NCBI RefSeq assembly: GCF_021404405.1
Contig: NZ_JABFTV010000018.1
Span: forward strand, 1 to 38,498
Source of the DNA: Billgrantia aerodenitrificans
Lineage (GTDB): Bacteria; Pseudomonadota; Gammaproteobacteria; Pseudomonadales; Halomonadaceae
Direction: 5' to 3'
Length of the DNA: 38,498 nt
The notes under the pieces were generated by a model. It ran no database searches. It saw only the letters and a program-made list of their open reading frames with translations, and was not told where the DNA came from. The position numbers were made by a program, and so were the translations under genes. Each line of letters opens with the position of its first letter. Position 1 is the first letter of the stretch. This document shows, piece after piece, positions 24,919 to 33,133 of the stretch.

Positions 24919-24932
24919 AAAACAACCGTTTG
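24919..24932 (+). promoter_or_regulatory. PsrA-like palindrome over the thioesterase promoter
   Basis: AAAAC-AACC-GTTTG is close to the PsrA operator known in Pseudomonas, (G/C)AAAC(N2-4)GTTT(G/C); only the first base differs. It overlaps the -35 of the thioesterase promoter, where a repressor would act. No PsrA gene is in the window, so this is inference. Confidence 0.35.
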
Positions 24933-24959
24933 CTTGATACTGATGAGGGTGACTAGAAT
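24930..24959 (+). promoter_or_regulatory. Sigma70-type promoter of the thioesterase gene
   Basis: TTGCTT (24930-24935), an 18-bp spacer, then TAGAAT (24954-24959). It is well placed, about 55 bp before the start codon and right after a terminator, in an AT-rich patch of a GC-rich region. Confidence 0.5.
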
Positions 24960-25013
24960 CCAAAGCGTTCATTGTTTGAGCTGCCCCCTTATTACTGCGA
25001 GAAGGAGCACCGG

Positions 25014-25433
25014 ATGGATCCCCGCATCTCCCGCATTTCACTGCGTGTACGCGGCTACCACCTCGATGGTTATGGCCACGTCAACAACACCCGTTACCTG
25101 GAGTTTCTCGAAGAGGGACGCTGGGCCTACTTCGACGAACACCCTGAACTCAGCACCTCGTTTCAGCGAGCCGGCATCGGGCTCGTAGCCGTCAATATCA
25201 ATATCGATTACTGTGCCGCGGCCGTTGCGGGTGACGACCTTGAGGTACACAGCCGGCTTTCCGCCATCGGCAACCGCAGTGGGAAGATGACCCAGGAAAT
25301 CCATCGCAGCAGCGACGATACCCTGGTCAGCCGGGCCACCATCACCTTCGTCCTGCTCGATATGCAAGCCAACCAGCCTTTGCTCATCGAAGGACCGCTG
25401 CGAGACGAATTGTCTGCCCTCGTCCTGGAGTGA
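25014..25433 (+). CDS. Hotdog-fold acyl-CoA thioesterase (4HBT/YbgC-like)
   Basis: A 139-residue single hotdog-domain protein. The signature LDGYGHVNNTRYLEFLEEGR (residues 17-36) carries the catalytic Asp and the GHVNN loop of 4HBT thioesterases, followed by VNINIDYCAAAVAGDDLEV for the central strands. The ATG at 25014 is set by AAGGAG six bases upstream; an in-frame start 42 bp earlier would add a poorly conserved leader. It hydrolyses acyl-CoA or related thioesters by family analogy; the substrate is unknown. It has its own promoter with a possible fatty-acid-responsive operator. Confidence 0.88.
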   Translation: MDPRISRISLRVRGYHLDGYGHVNNTRYLEFLEEGRWAYFDEHPELSTSFQRAGIGLVAVNINIDYCAAAVAGDDLEVHSRLSAIGNRSGKMTQEIHRSSDDTLVSRATITFVLLDMQANQPLLIEGPLRDELSALVLE

Positions 25434-25541
25434 AGCCTGAATATCTAACGAGCGTTCGAGCGAATCATAGATCACAAGGCCACTGGAACCCTGCCTGCCC
25501 CTTCGCCATAATATGCGTCCTTTACGCTCAGGGAACGCACT

Positions 25542-26471
25542 ATGTGGTTCAAGCACTTGCACCTTTACCGCCTGCACGGGGCGGCGACGATCCCCGCCGC
25601 CAACCTTGAAGAGGCCCTGGCCGAGCAGGCGGCACGTACGCCCGGCAGCCAGGAAGCCAGGCGCGTGGGATGGTGCCCGCCCGCGGGGCGCGCCGGCACC
25701 GCGCTGTTGCACGAACTGCAGGGGCAGCGCCTGATGACCATGCTGCGCCATGAGCGCCTGCTGCCTGCCGGCGTGGTGCGCGAGGAAGTGGAAGAGCGCA
25801 GCGCCGAGATCGAGGCTCGCGAGGGGCGCAAGCTGCGCCGTCAGGAAAAGCAGGAACTCAAGGAGCAGGTTTACGAAGAGCTGCTGCCACGCGCCTTCGT
25901 ACGCAGCCAGAAAGTCGACCTTTGGTGGGATACCCGTCGCGATCTGATTGCGGTGAACACCAGCTCGCGTAAACGTGCCGAAGAAGCGCTCGACCTGCTG
26001 CGCGAAACCTTGGGCAGCCTCAAGGTGACCCCGCTCTCCGCTCAAACCCTGCCCATGCGCGCCATGACCCAATGGCTTGCCGACGAGAATTCACGCCCCG
26101 CCGCGCTGCAGTTGGGCGATCAGGTGGAACTCAAGGCCAAGGGCGACGACGGTGTGCTGCGCGCCCGCCAGGTGGATCTCGACAGCGACGAAATCCAGCA
26201 GCTGCTGGCGACGGGCAAGCAGGCCAGCCGCCTGGCCATCGAAGTTGAAGGCCGCCTGGCTTACGTGCTGCACGACGATCTGACGCTGAAATCCCTGCGG
26301 TTCAGTGACGCACTGATCGACGAGGCCAGCGAAACCGAGGACGATGGCGATGCCATCGTGCGCCTCGAAGCCGATTTCATGCTGATGACACAGGCCCTGG
26401 CCGAAGAGATAGAGCGTCTGATCGACTGGCTCGGCGGCGAAGCCAATGGCGCGGCGCAGGCAAGTGCATGA
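25542..26471 (+). CDS. rdgC: Recombination-associated protein RdgC
   Basis: A 309-residue ring-forming DNA-binding protein that limits RecA action. The MWFKHLHLYRL start, LRHERLLPAGVVREEVEER and VDLWWDTRRDLIAVNTSS segments and the GDQVELKAKGDDGVLRARQ region match RdgC along its full length. AGGGA lies seven bases before the start. Its stop overlaps the acyltransferase start by 4 bp (ATGA), so it leads a three-gene coupled set. Confidence 0.97.
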   Translation: MWFKHLHLYRLHGAATIPAANLEEALAEQAARTPGSQEARRVGWCPPAGRAGTALLHELQGQRLMTMLRHERLLPAGVVREEVEERSAEIEAREGRKLRRQEKQELKEQVYEELLPRAFVRSQKVDLWWDTRRDLIAVNTSSRKRAEEALDLLRETLGSLKVTPLSAQTLPMRAMTQWLADENSRPAALQLGDQVELKAKGDDGVLRARQVDLDSDEIQQLLATGKQASRLAIEVEGRLAYVLHDDLTLKSLRFSDALIDEASETEDDGDAIVRLEADFMLMTQALAEEIERLIDWLGGEANGAAQASA

Positions 26472-27688
26472 CCGAATCCGGTAACCAAGAAGAACCGATG
26501 ACCGAGAATCCGACTGGCGCAACGCCCACCGATCCTTGGGCGGATATCCGACCCTATCGCGATGACGAAGTGGCCGCGGTACTGGCGAATCTGGCCGGCA
26601 ACCGTGAGCTGCTAGACGCCCTGACCCGCTACCGGCTGCCGCGCTTGAGCCGTACGCTGCCCTGGCTGGCCCGCGCCCTGGCTTCCTATGCCATCCGTCG
26701 GGAAACCCGCGGGGTGGCCAGCGTGCACGATTTCCAGATGCGCGTTGCCTATTACATGAACCGCATGATCCGTACCTCGACCGACGATTTTCGCGTCGAG
26801 GGGCTGGAGAACCTGAACGCGGACACGGCCTATCTGTTCATCGGTAACCACCGCGATATCTCGCTGGATCCGGCCTTCGTCAACTTCGCCCTGCACCAGG
26901 CGGGTCGCGACACCGTGCGCATCGCCATCGGCGACAACCTGCTCAAGAAGCCCTACGTTACCGATCTGATGCGGCTCAACAAGAGCTTCATCGTGCCACG
27001 CGCACTGCGCGGCAAGCGCGCCATGCTGGCGGCCTACCAGAACCTCTCGAGCTACATTCGTCACTCCATCGTCGAGGATAACCACTCGATCTGGATGGCC
27101 CAGCGCGAGGGGCGCGCCAAGGACGGGATCGACCGTACCGACCCGGCGATCATCAAGATGCTGACCATGGCGCACCGCATGGAGCAGCGCAACGCTCCCA
27201 TCGGTGAGGCCATTGCCGAACTGCGGATGGTGCCGGTCTCGATCAGCTACGAGTACGACCCCTGCGACTTGCAGAAGGCCCGCGAGCTGCACGCCGTACA
27301 TAGCCAGGGGAGCTACGCAAAGAGCGAGTTCGAGGATATCCAATCCATCGTGGCCGGCATCACCGGCCATAAGGGGCGCGTGGAGCTGCGCTTCGGCGAA
27401 CCGCTGGGCGCCGGCTTCGACACCCCTGAAGCCGTGGCCGCCGAGATCGACCGCCAGGTGATCGGCGGCTATCGCCTCTTCCCCAGCCACTATCTCGCGC
27501 TGGAAGCCCTGAGCGATGCGCCGGAGCTGCTGGACCTGAGCGAGGTCAGCGACGTGGACCGGGCCCGCTTCCAAGCCCGCCTGAACGAGGTTCCGTCCGA
27601 GCTGCGCAGTTGGTGGCTGGCCCAGTACGCCAACCCGGTGCGCAACAAGGCAGCCCAGCTCGCCGGCCACGACCTGGGAGAGACGTGA
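26468..27688 (+). CDS. 1-acyl-sn-glycerol-3-phosphate acyltransferase-like (PlsC superfamily)
   Basis: A 406-residue cytoplasm- or membrane-associated acyltransferase. The catalytic block is FIGNHRDISLDPAFVN (about 134-149): His and the last Asp are five residues apart, where classical PlsC/PlsB has HX4D. LNKSFIVPRALRGKRAM follows as the second block, and IWMAQREGRAKDG serves as block III (EGxR-like). It is longer than PlsC (245 aa) by an N-terminal helical part and a C-terminal extension. The start at 26468 overlaps rdgC by 4 bp; ATG 26498 is an alternative. It overlaps the next gene by 4 bp. Acceptor and role are unproven. Confidence 0.85.
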   Translation: MTESGNQEEPMTENPTGATPTDPWADIRPYRDDEVAAVLANLAGNRELLDALTRYRLPRLSRTLPWLARALASYAIRRETRGVASVHDFQMRVAYYMNRMIRTSTDDFRVEGLENLNADTAYLFIGNHRDISLDPAFVNFALHQAGRDTVRIAIGDNLLKKPYVTDLMRLNKSFIVPRALRGKRAMLAAYQNLSSYIRHSIVEDNHSIWMAQREGRAKDGIDRTDPAIIKMLTMAHRMEQRNAPIGEAIAELRMVPVSISYEYDPCDLQKARELHAVHSQGSYAKSEFEDIQSIVAGITGHKGRVELRFGEPLGAGFDTPEAVAAEIDRQVIGGYRLFPSHYLALEALSDAPELLDLSEVSDVDRARFQARLNEVPSELRSWWLAQYANPVRNKAAQLAGHDLGET

Positions 27689-28860
27689 GCGCGCACCCTC
27701 ACCCGCCGCTCGACCGCGGCGCCCAGACCCGTGAGGCCCATCGGGTCACGCTGATCGGCGCCGTGGTGGACCTTGCCGTTGGCCTGCTCAAGCTGATTAC
27801 CGGCCTGCTGGTGGGCTCCGCCGCCCTGATCGCCGACGGCATACACTCCTTCTCCGACCTGGTGACAGACGGCTTCGTAATGGCGGCGACCCATTACGGG
27901 CGCCAGGAGCCGGACAGCGACCACCCCTACGGACATGGCCGCATCGAGACGCTGGCCACCCTGGCACTCGGCAGCGTGCTGATCTTCGTAGCCGGTGGTA
28001 TTGCCTGGGCCAGCCTCATGCGCCTGCTGGGCGGCGAACCATTCGCCGCACCCGGCCTATGGGCCATCGGCGTGGCCGTGGTGGCATTGATCGCCAAAGA
28101 GTGGATATTTCGCTACACCCTGCGTGTGGCGAAGCGGGTGAAATCGCGCCTGCTCGAGGCCAACGCCTGGCACTCCCGCTCCGATGCGCTCTCCACCGTG
28201 GCGGTGCTGATCGGCCTGGTGGCGGCCCAGTTCGGCGCCGGCTGGGTCGATGCCGTGGCGGCCATTCTGGTGGGCATCATGGTCGGCCAGGTGGGTTGGC
28301 GCCTGCTGTGGGAGTCGAGCCGCGAGCTGATCGACACCGCTCTGCCCGAAGCCGACCAGCAAAAGATGAAAGACATCGCCGAAACCGTACCGGGGGTGGA
28401 AAGCGTTCACGACCTGCGCACACGCTCACTGGGCAGCCAGGTCGTGCTCGACTTGCACATCGTGGTGCCGCCACGGCTTACCGTCTCCGAAGCCCACGAG
28501 ATCGGCAACGCCGTGAGCCGACAACTGCGCAGTGCTTTCCCCGACCTGGCCGACGTGACCTTCCATATCGACCCGGAGGACGACTCCGAACAGATCGAGC
28601 ACAGCCTGCGCCCCGGCCTGCCCCTGCGCCGCGACGTGGAAGGCATGCTCGACGACGCCTGGCACGACTGCCAAGTGTGGCAACAGCGCGTCGCCCTCGA
28701 CCTGCACTACCTCGCCGAACAGATCGACGTCTCGGTATACGTGCGCCAACTGCCGCCCGGCCAAAGCCTGGAAGACGCCGCCCGCGAACTGCGCGAGGCC
28801 TCGCAGGAACTGGCCTGGGTAGGCAGGCTGAGGGTGTGGCAAGGGCCGGGCAAGGGGTAG
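27685..28860 (+). CDS. Cation diffusion facilitator family transporter
   Basis: A 391-residue CDF exporter. Residues about 21-215 hold six membrane helices. The metal site is His54 and Asp58 in DGIHSFSDLVTD, and the His and Asp of WHSRSDALST, an HD-HD set often found in Zn/Cd exporters, plus the HPYGHGRIE loop (residues 80-88). The cytoplasmic dimer domain (about 225-310) has VHDLRTRSLGS and a His-rich HIVVPP strand. The C-terminus extends about 80 residues beyond the usual end. GTG 27685 is chosen because it makes a 4-bp GTGA overlap with the acyltransferase stop and has GGGAGA upstream. Confidence 0.92.
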   Translation: MSAHPHPPLDRGAQTREAHRVTLIGAVVDLAVGLLKLITGLLVGSAALIADGIHSFSDLVTDGFVMAATHYGRQEPDSDHPYGHGRIETLATLALGSVLIFVAGGIAWASLMRLLGGEPFAAPGLWAIGVAVVALIAKEWIFRYTLRVAKRVKSRLLEANAWHSRSDALSTVAVLIGLVAAQFGAGWVDAVAAILVGIMVGQVGWRLLWESSRELIDTALPEADQQKMKDIAETVPGVESVHDLRTRSLGSQVVLDLHIVVPPRLTVSEAHEIGNAVSRQLRSAFPDLADVTFHIDPEDDSEQIEHSLRPGLPLRRDVEGMLDDAWHDCQVWQQRVALDLHYLAEQIDVSVYVRQLPPGQSLEDAARELREASQELAWVGRLRVWQGPGKG

Positions 28861-28873
28861 CGGTCAGAGCCGC

Positions 28874-29872
28874 TCATCGTGTAGCAGAAGCCTGCTCAGC
28901 GGCACTCATCTCCGCACCCTCGTGCAATCCCTCGGCCACTTCCAGATCGTAGAGTCGTGTCGTGGGCCCATCCGGACGGCAGCGCTCCTTGACCAGAGGA
29001 TGCCACTGATTGCCGGCTGCACGCTGGCGGGCATATTTGACTGTGATGTCACGAATAAACAAGCACGGGTAAAAAAAGGCAGCGCCAAGGATGCGCACCC
29101 TTGCGCGTGATGGAGTAAAAATGCCGTCCTGAACTAGCTTACGGTAGTGCTCAAGATCCAATGTGGCCTTCTTTTGCTGCCTCCGATAGTCCTCCAACAC
29201 TTCCTCCCGGTTGGAGCCCGCTAGTGGCTGACCATTTTCATCGAACCAGGGTCCCTCCTCCATATAGCAGCGCAGATACTCCCACAGCATACCCTGTGTT
29301 TCCGCGGTACGCCCAATGGGCATGTTAAGCTGCAGTGCGATTATCTCTTTAGGATTTTCATAGCGTTGTAGCAACAGCTGCAACGGAGTTTCAGTCATGG
29401 CGCCGGTATACTGGGTCACCGTGCGGTTCTCCTGCATCCAGGCCACCGCTTCGTCCCAAGGTGCGTGGTAGAGCTTGTCCTTATCCTGAAAATAGACTTC
29501 CCGGGTACGGCGGTTAAAGCGAATAGGGGAAGAGGATGGCCAGAAGACCTCCAGCAGAAAGACCACTGATGTAATCCCGAACATGATAGCGGCGGCCGTG
29601 AAGACGTAGAGCGCCCCCTCCCAGTCCTGAAAAATAACGGGCGACATAATAAGAAACATATAGATCGCCCCCATCCCCCATACCCCGGTAAAGATCCCCT
29701 TGCCTTCTTCGGCACCACTGGAGAGATCCATGTAGTGCTCGGTTTGGTCCTGCACCTCGCCTAACTGCATAGGTTGCTTGGCGGCCCGGCGCTTGGGCGA
29801 TAGCACGATCAGCTCGTCGGCCAAGCCTAGCCGCTGTGATAGATCGGCGAAGTAGGTCTTGATGCTCTGCAT
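28874..29872 (-). CDS. DUF6708-type membrane protein, copy 2 (T6SS island)
   Basis: A 332-residue protein that I assign to the DUF6708 group often seen near T6SS cargo genes; the family call is from memory of its RFNRRTREVYFQDKDK core and is not certain. There are two membrane helices at about 61-80 and 88-110, then a mostly cytoplasmic region, and a third hydrophobic stretch at about 255-273. It is near-identical to its upstream neighbour over residues 1-62, 108-220 and the last 50 or so, and clearly different in the first membrane helix and at about 222-270. It starts 3 bp after the stop of copy 1, with no room for its own promoter. Possible immunity protein or adaptor; function unknown. 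Confidence 0.75.
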   Translation of the reverse strand: MQSIKTYFADLSQRLGLADELIVLSPKRRAAKQPMQLGEVQDQTEHYMDLSSGAEEGKGIFTGVWGMGAIYMFLIMSPVIFQDWEGALYVFTAAAIMFGITSVVFLLEVFWPSSSPIRFNRRTREVYFQDKDKLYHAPWDEAVAWMQENRTVTQYTGAMTETPLQLLLQRYENPKEIIALQLNMPIGRTAETQGMLWEYLRCYMEEGPWFDENGQPLAGSNREEVLEDYRRQQKKATLDLEHYRKLVQDGIFTPSRARVRILGAAFFYPCLFIRDITVKYARQRAAGNQWHPLVKERCRPDGPTTRLYDLEVAEGLHEGAEMSAAEQASATR

Positions 29873-30870
29873 GGTTCAGCGCGAAACGGGGGCTTGTTCA
29901 GCAGCACTCATCTCCGCACCCTCGTGCAATCCCTCAGCCACCTCCAGATCGTAGAGTCGTGTGGTGGGCCCATCCGGACGGCAGCGTTCCTTGACCAGAG
30001 GATGCCAGTGATTGCTGGCCGCGCGCTGGCGGGCATATTTAGCGGTCAGGTCGCGGATATAAAAAAGAGGGAGCATGAAAACCTCAAAAACTGTGGTTGC
30101 CCACATCCGTCCTCGCGGCATGATATTTTGCTGAACCAAGTCACGATTCAATTGAAGATTGACTTTAGCTGTCCTGTGCTTTTTCCGATATTTGTCCAAC
30201 ACCTCTTTACGGTTGGAAGCGCTCAAGGTATTTCCCTGCTCGTCGAACCAAGGCCCCTTCTCCATATAGCAGCGCAGATACTCCCACAGCATCCCCTGTG
30301 TTTCCGCGGTTCGCCCCATGGGCAGGTTGAGGCGCAAGGCAATCACCTCCTCCGCATGTCCATAACGCTGCAGCAACAGCTGTAACGGAGTTTCAGTCAT
30401 GGCTCCAGTGTACTGGGTCACTGTGCGGCTCTCCTGCATCCAGGCCACCGCCTCGTCCCAAGGTGCATGGTAGAGCTTGTCCTTGTCCTGAAAATAGATC
30501 TCCCGGGTACGGCGGTTAAAGCGAATAGGGGAAGAGGATGGCCAGAAGACCTCCAGCAAGAAAACAGTTAACGTAATACCAAAAGCACCGCCAATAACTC
30601 TTAAGCAATTGATCAACTCGCCTTCCAGGCGCAATGCTGGCGCCATCAATATGGCACTATAAATTGTAAGGAGCCCCCATATACCAGTAAAGATACCCTT
30701 ACTTTCTTCGGCGCCACTGGAGAGATCCATGTAGTGCTCGGTTTGGTCCTGCACCTCGCCTAACTGCATGGGCTGCTTGGCGGCCCGGCGCTTGGGCGAT
30801 AGCACGATCAGCTCGTCGGCCAAGCCTAGCCGCTGGGATAGATCGGCGAAGTAGGTCTTGATGCTCTGCA
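28893..30870. repeat. Tandem duplication of the DUF6708 gene (period about 1 kb)
   Basis: Near-identical DNA blocks occur at about 28893-29025 and 29893-30025 (3' ends), 29390-29560 and 30390-30560 (core), and 29705-29872 and 30704-30871 (5' ends). The stretches in between are divergent. Confidence 0.8.
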
Positions 30871-30871
30871 T
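29876..30871 (-). CDS. DUF6708-type membrane protein, copy 1 (T6SS island)
   Basis: A 331-residue paralogue of the following gene. It shares the N-terminal leader MQSIKTYFADLSQRLGLADE, the RFNRRTREIYFQDKDK core and the C-terminal YARQRAA to EMSAAEQA block. Its membrane region (about 60-110) is a different sequence (LTIYSAILMAPALRLEGEL) of similar hydrophobicity, encoded by unusually AT-rich DNA. The middle segment around 225-275 is also different and ends in the hydrophobic FEVFMLPLFYIRDL. The sharp alternation of identical and unrelated stretches suggests gene conversion. The start at 30871 is preceded by AGGT. The Sel1 remnant lies just upstream. Confidence 0.75.
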   Translation of the reverse strand: MQSIKTYFADLSQRLGLADELIVLSPKRRAAKQPMQLGEVQDQTEHYMDLSSGAEESKGIFTGIWGLLTIYSAILMAPALRLEGELINCLRVIGGAFGITLTVFLLEVFWPSSSPIRFNRRTREIYFQDKDKLYHAPWDEAVAWMQESRTVTQYTGAMTETPLQLLLQRYGHAEEVIALRLNLPMGRTAETQGMLWEYLRCYMEKGPWFDEQGNTLSASNRKEVLDKYRKKHRTAKVNLQLNRDLVQQNIMPRGRMWATTVFEVFMLPLFYIRDLTAKYARQRAASNHWHPLVKERCRPDGPTTRLYDLEVAEGLHEGAEMSAAEQAPVSR

Positions 30872-30994
30872 GGTCTACCTGATCTCGATTTCGATGGGCG
30901 ACAGAGTCAGGCTTTAGCCTCTTCGCCCCAAGCCGCTGGCGTTGCAAAAGGCGATAGAGCACCTCGGTCGCCAGCGCTACGACTTAGCACCAGA

Positions 30995-31108
30995 TTATCG
31001 ACCAAACCCTTCAGTCATGGCGGTTTGTACCTCGGGCTGCAGAGCCCAGGCACTTATTGGCAGTACCATTAGAGCGATGGCCAACAACCGTAACATGGGT
31101 CGTAGCAT
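30995..31108 (-). pseudogene. Remnant of a third Sel1-like gene (37 codons)
   Basis: Reading from ATG 31108 gives MLRPMLRLLAIALMVLPISA, then WALQPEVQTAMTEGFGR and a stop. The first 31 residues match the signal peptide and first mature residues of the Sel1-like gene that follows it upstream (MLRPMSRLL, WALEPEVQTA). The homology then ends abruptly and the rest of the gene is gone. The spacing to the preceding stop (6 bp) is the same as between the two intact Sel1 genes, which shows it was a tandem copy. Confidence 0.75.
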
Positions 31109-31114
31109 GACGGA

Positions 31115-32095
31115 TCAATAGCCAAAGCGCGGCGGGAAGTTCGAAAGCGGTGGCTCGCGGCCGATCCATTCAGCTTCTGCCAAGGCTTCAGCTTCTTGTC
31201 GTTGACTCTCGGTTAACTCATCCTGATTCCAGCTCATTATATCCCTAGCATTAACGTCCTTAAACTCTTTTGATAAAGAATAAAGAACGGCCCATCCTTT
31301 AACCACATCCTTACCAGTGTGGCATCTCTGATCATAGGACGGGTCAAGATAGCACCAGCCCACCCCTAAACGGTTCTGATAACTGCCACGTAATGAGGAT
31401 TCAATCATCCATTGCCAGCCTTGCTCGAACTCTTCTTTATTTCGATAGACTCTAGCCAACCCCTCCATGCCAGGCACATGCCCTTGCTCCGCTGCCTTGC
31501 TGAACCATGCCTCAGCGGCACTTAGCCGGCGACCGTTGGTCAGGTACCAGCCGCGCCCATCGAGGATCTGATTGCCCAAAATGGTCTGGGCCTCGGGCTG
31601 GCCCGCCTCGGCAGCCCGTTCCAGCCAGTCGCCAGCGCGACGCGGTTGATCGAACATGCGATAGATATCGGACATCTGCAGCATGGCATCGGGGTCGCCG
31701 GCATCGGCCTTGGGCTGAGCTACCGCCAAGGCTGCGTGATGCCAGTCCTCATAACCCTCGGGGCAACGATCGCCGGCGGTGCAGGCCCCGCCCTGGAACA
31801 GGCGCAGCATGGCGTGCACATCCCCCTGTTCGGCGGCTTGCAGATACCACGCCATGGCATCTCGGGTCAGACCCATATGACGTAGGCGATGGATTTCGCC
31901 TAGGTAGTACATGGCTTCAACATCGCCGGCTTCAGCAGCAGGTTCCAAAAGTGGAATGCTTTCAGCCGCAATGCCCAGGCCGTATATCCGCATCCCTTCG
32001 TCTTTGGCGGTCTGCACCTCGGGCTCCAGGGCCCAGGAGCTTATCGGCAGTCCCAGCAAAGCAATGACCAGCAGGCGTGACATGGGCCGCAGCAT
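31115..32095 (-). CDS. Secreted Sel1-repeat protein 2, probable T6SS immunity protein
   Basis: 326 residues with a signal peptide (about 1-22, cut near SSWA), so exported to the periplasm. The rest is Sel1/TPR-like helical repeats such as AAEAGDVEAMYYLGEIHRL (near residues 52-71), AAEQGDVHAMLRLFQ, and AAEAGQPEAQTILGNQILDGRG. It ends in EWIGREPPLSNFPPRFGY, shared exactly with its paralogue. Two Cys in GGACTAGDRCPEG may form a disulfide. Sel1-type proteins are known immunity partners of T6SS effectors such as P. aeruginosa PldB, and the position after a vgrG-adaptor-effector set suggests the same here. It starts 6 bp after the stop of the first Sel1 gene. Confidence 0.85.
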   Translation of the reverse strand: MLRPMSRLLVIALLGLPISSWALEPEVQTAKDEGMRIYGLGIAAESIPLLEPAAEAGDVEAMYYLGEIHRLRHMGLTRDAMAWYLQAAEQGDVHAMLRLFQGGACTAGDRCPEGYEDWHHAALAVAQPKADAGDPDAMLQMSDIYRMFDQPRRAGDWLERAAEAGQPEAQTILGNQILDGRGWYLTNGRRLSAAEAWFSKAAEQGHVPGMEGLARVYRNKEEFEQGWQWMIESSLRGSYQNRLGVGWCYLDPSYDQRCHTGKDVVKGWAVLYSLSKEFKDVNARDIMSWNQDELTESQRQEAEALAEAEWIGREPPLSNFPPRFGY

Positions 32096-32101
32096 GGTGA
32101 A

Positions 32102-33133
32102 TCAGTAGCCAAAGCGTGGCGGGAAGTTCGAAAGCGGCGGCTCGCGGCCGATCCATTCACGCTCTGCCAAGGCCTCCGCTTCTTCTTGCTCTTCCAGCGT
32201 TAGTTTTGAACGCTGCTGCTCAAGTATGTGCTTCGCTGTATTGTCACTTGTCTCTTCCACAACGGCATAGAGTATTGCCCAGCCTTGGATAGGATTTGCT
32301 TCTGTATGGCAATATTCCGCCCTTTCTGGAACGATCAAGCATTCGCCATGCACAACTCTGGCTATTCGAGACCCAAGCAATGAAGCACGCTCTCCCCAGG
32401 ACCATAGCTCGGAATATTCGCCTTCTTTCTCCAGAACTGACGTTAAAGCTACCATCCCAGGCACATATTCCTGCTCCGCCGCCTGACGAAACCATACTTC
32501 TGCCTCTGCTAGGCGGCGGCCGTTGGTAAAATACCAGCCGCGCCCCCCCATAATTTGCTGACCCCAGAGGGTTTGGGCTTCCGGGTGGCCTGCTTCTGCA
32601 GCACGCTTCAACCATTTGCCTGCTCGGGTGGGAATGCCCAGCATGTTGTAGATTCCCGTTAATCGAGAGGCATCGAGATGGGCGTAGATGTGATACAGCG
32701 CTAGCATGGCATCAGGTTCGCCGGCCTCTGCCCGCGGCTGAGCCACGGCCAGGGCGGCATGATGCCAGTCTTCATACCCCTCGGGACAACGATCGCCGGC
32801 AATGCAAGCACCGCCTTGGAACAGGCGTAGCATGGAGTAAACCTCTCCCTCTGCTGCGGCTTTTAAGTACCATTCCATGGCCTCTCGTGTTAGACCCAGC
32901 ATATGCTGTCGCCGCTCCGCCTCTCCCATGTAATACATGGCATCCACATCGCCCGCTTCTGCTGCCTGCTGCAGATAGGGAAGGGCTGCTGTCGAGTGGC
33001 CAATGTTATAAAGGCGCATCCCCTCGTCCTTGGCGGCCTGCACCTCGGGCTTCAGGGCCCAGGCATAGATCGGAAGGGTCAAGAGCACCATGAGGAGTAC
33101 GGAAATAGTTGCTGTTCGCATAAGATTAGGCAT
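32102..33133 (-). CDS. Secreted Sel1-repeat protein 1, probable cognate immunity protein
   Basis: 343 residues, with a signal peptide (about 1-26, ending PIYAWA) and Sel1 repeats as in its neighbour, plus a 20-residue insert (LDASRLTGIYNMLGIPTRAG) in the middle. The start at ATG 33133 lies inside the last codons of the effector gene (overlap 8 bp), the tight coupling typical of an effector-immunity pair. The frame stays open further from a TTG at 33154. N- and C-termini are almost the same as in copy 2, while the region before the C-terminal tail differs strongly (about 215-305), so the two may recognise different toxins. Confidence 0.87.
   Translation of the reverse strand: MPNLMRTATISVLLMVLLTLPIYAWALKPEVQAAKDEGMRLYNIGHSTAALPYLQQAAEAGDVDAMYYMGEAERRQHMLGLTREAMEWYLKAAAEGEVYSMLRLFQGGACIAGDRCPEGYEDWHHAALAVAQPRAEAGEPDAMLALYHIYAHLDASRLTGIYNMLGIPTRAGKWLKRAAEAGHPEAQTLWGQQIMGGRGWYFTNGRRLAEAEVWFRQAAEQEYVPGMVALTSVLEKEGEYSELWSWGERASLLGSRIARVVHGECLIVPERAEYCHTEANPIQGWAILYAVVEETSDNTAKHILEQQRSKLTLEEQEEAEALAEREWIGREPPLSNFPPRFGY

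Noticed and set aside
28860..28880. Hairpin AGCGG-tcagag-CCGCT between the CDF gene and DUF6708 copy 2
   Set aside because: Only a 5-bp stem without a U-run; too weak to call a terminator.
30870..30994. Possible further remnant of a coding region between the Sel1 stub and DUF6708 copy 1
   Set aside because: Short stretches such as TEVLYRLLQRQRLGAKR look protein-like but match neither paralogue nor any known family.
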